A DNA stretch of 64,000 nucleotides from Roseivirga sp. Its GTDB lineage: Bacteria; Bacteroidota; Bacteroidia; Cytophagales; Cyclobacteriaceae. Under the pieces are notes generated by a model. The model ran no database searches and had not been told where the DNA came from. It worked only from the letters and a program-made list of their open reading frames with translations. A program made the position numbers and the translations under genes. How positions within the stretch are numbered: position 1 is the stretch's first letter; the number at the start of each line of letters is the position of its first letter. This document shows positions 63,724-64,000 of this stretch, piece by piece. The DNA lies in assembly GCA_018402485.1 (NCBI GenBank), contig JAGYIY010000001.1:528001-592000 (forward strand). Direction: 5' to 3'.

Positions 63724-63951
63724 ATGACACGAGAAACATTAATAAAGAAAACCATCGACAATCTGAGTAAATTACCTGACCAAAAATTGAAGGAAGTATC
63801 AGATTTTGCCGAATTTCTTCTGAGTAGAATTGAAAATCAACTCATGACTGAAGGGATTCAGAAACTAGTTTCCGACTCAAAAACATTCAAATTTCTTGAA
63901 GACGAAGAAGACCTTTACTCAGTAGACGACCTTAAAGAAAGATATAAATGA
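63724..63951 (+). CDS. Probable antitoxin, DUF2281-like
   Basis: 75 residues: TIDNLSKLPDQKLKEVSDFAEFLLSR in the N-terminal half is the DUF2281-type helical pattern, and EDLYSVDDLKERYK is a C-tail of the type that binds a partner toxin. Its TGA overlaps the ATG of the next gene (ATGA), the usual antitoxin-toxin coupling. Confidence 0.75.
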   Translation: MTRETLIKKTIDNLSKLPDQKLKEVSDFAEFLLSRIENQLMTEGIQKLVSDSKTFKFLEDEEDLYSVDDLKERYK

Positions 63952-64000
63952 ACAAGGGAGACATTGTTCTAATACCATTCCCATTTACAGACCTGTCAGG
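63948..64000 (+). CDS. PemK/MazF-like toxin, 5' end only
   Basis: The first 17 codons, MNKGDIVLIPFPFTDLS, match the N-terminal strand of PemK/MazF ribonuclease toxins (xGDIVLxxFPFTDxS). Cut by the window edge. Coupled to the DUF2281-like gene. Confidence 0.75.
   Translation, partial: MNKGDIVLIPFPFTDLS

Larger units (their letters stand above)
58972..64000 (+). mobile_element. Relict chromosomal integron cassette array
   Basis: Region of lower GC with only plus-strand genes, starting at the dead integrase. Cassette 1 (59309-60711), cassette 2 (60711-62354) and cassette 3 (62354 onward) each carry a unique terminal inverted repeat: GTTGTGCTT near 59309 versus AAGCACAAC region at 60578-60592; TTAGTGGTC (60712) versus GACCACTAA (61870); TTATGCATCATTC (62355) versus GAATGATGCATAA (63256). 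In integrons the recombination point splits R', so each cassette start pairs with the R'' of its own attC, precisely this pattern. Two group II intron remnants sit antisense in the second and third R''. The right end lies outside the window. Confidence 0.7.

Noticed and set aside
1..64000. CRISPR arrays, tRNA or rRNA genes
   Set aside because: No regularly spaced direct repeats and no tRNA-like or rRNA sequence were seen in the intergenic stretches.

Overview
The window is a chromosomal segment from a gliding-type member of the Bacteroidota, most likely order Cytophagales. The evidence is the type IX secretion/gliding set (gldKLMN, a PorP/SprF protein, a SprE/PorW lipoprotein, a PorG-like barrel and a PorZ-like propeller protein), -7 promoter boxes of the TAnnTTTG type, and mostly absent Shine-Dalgarno sequences. 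I cannot name the genus. Genes are packed tightly, with many ATGA, TTGA or TGATG stop/start overlaps.

Layout: 0-6.4 kb holds the 5' part of rimP (minus), a QC-type M28 lipoprotein, rfbB-rfbA for dTDP-sugars, an acyl-CoA dehydrogenase, and the run rpsU, tyrosine recombinase, hpf. 6.4-9.9 kb (minus) holds pdxJ, an alpha/beta hydrolase, an RsmI-like methylase and metK. 10-18.6 kb (plus) holds yqeY, cvpA, a pabA/trpG amidotransferase, a CBS protein, nadK, porG-like, uppS, bamA and two ompH/skp genes, which is an envelope-biogenesis block. 18.6-25.7 kb holds an S66 carboxypeptidase, chrA, a 2OG oxygenase, recO, a porZ-like gene, tdk and a ferredoxin. 26.7-39.4 kb (minus) holds the M23 peptidase, bactofilin, atpZ, several metabolic genes, purN-purH and the rod-shape operon mreB-mreC-mreD-mrdA-rodA. 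39.5-46.2 kb (plus) holds sprE/porW, a class A PBP and uvrC. 46.2-53.9 kb (minus) is the T9SS core operon DUF4271-hemD-porP-gldK-gldL-gldM-gldN. 54.3-58.8 kb holds hemW, DUF721, DUF2911, glyS and yjjX.

From about 58.9 kb to the end the character changes to AT-rich accessory DNA. I read this stretch as a relict chromosomal integron. It starts with an internally deleted tyrosine-integrase gene, followed by at least three same-orientation gene cassettes. Each cassette begins with a TT-initial sequence that is inversely repeated at its own end (about 14/15, 9 and 13 nt), and the sequence differs between cassettes. This is the split R'/R'' signature of integron attC recombination. One attC-like site of about 132 bp is complete. 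The attC sites ending cassettes 2 and 3 are each interrupted, in antisense, by a truncated group II intron with the same 3' terminus, one of them still carrying the maturase domain. Cargo: an unknown three-gene membrane/zinc-ribbon set, a frameshifted lipoprotein with a 3-TM partner, a VbhA-like/Fic toxin-antitoxin pair, and then a DUF2281-like/PemK-like pair that runs off the window.

Functional links: the envelope genes (BamA, OmpH, UppS, Mre/Rod, PBPs) and the T9SS genes together build and decorate the cell surface. The QC lipoprotein at the left end would cyclise N-terminal Gln of exported proteins, which is also a feature of T9SS organisms. A full-length, eight-base Shine-Dalgarno in front of rpsU stands out in this lineage and fits the known bS21 autoregulation idea.
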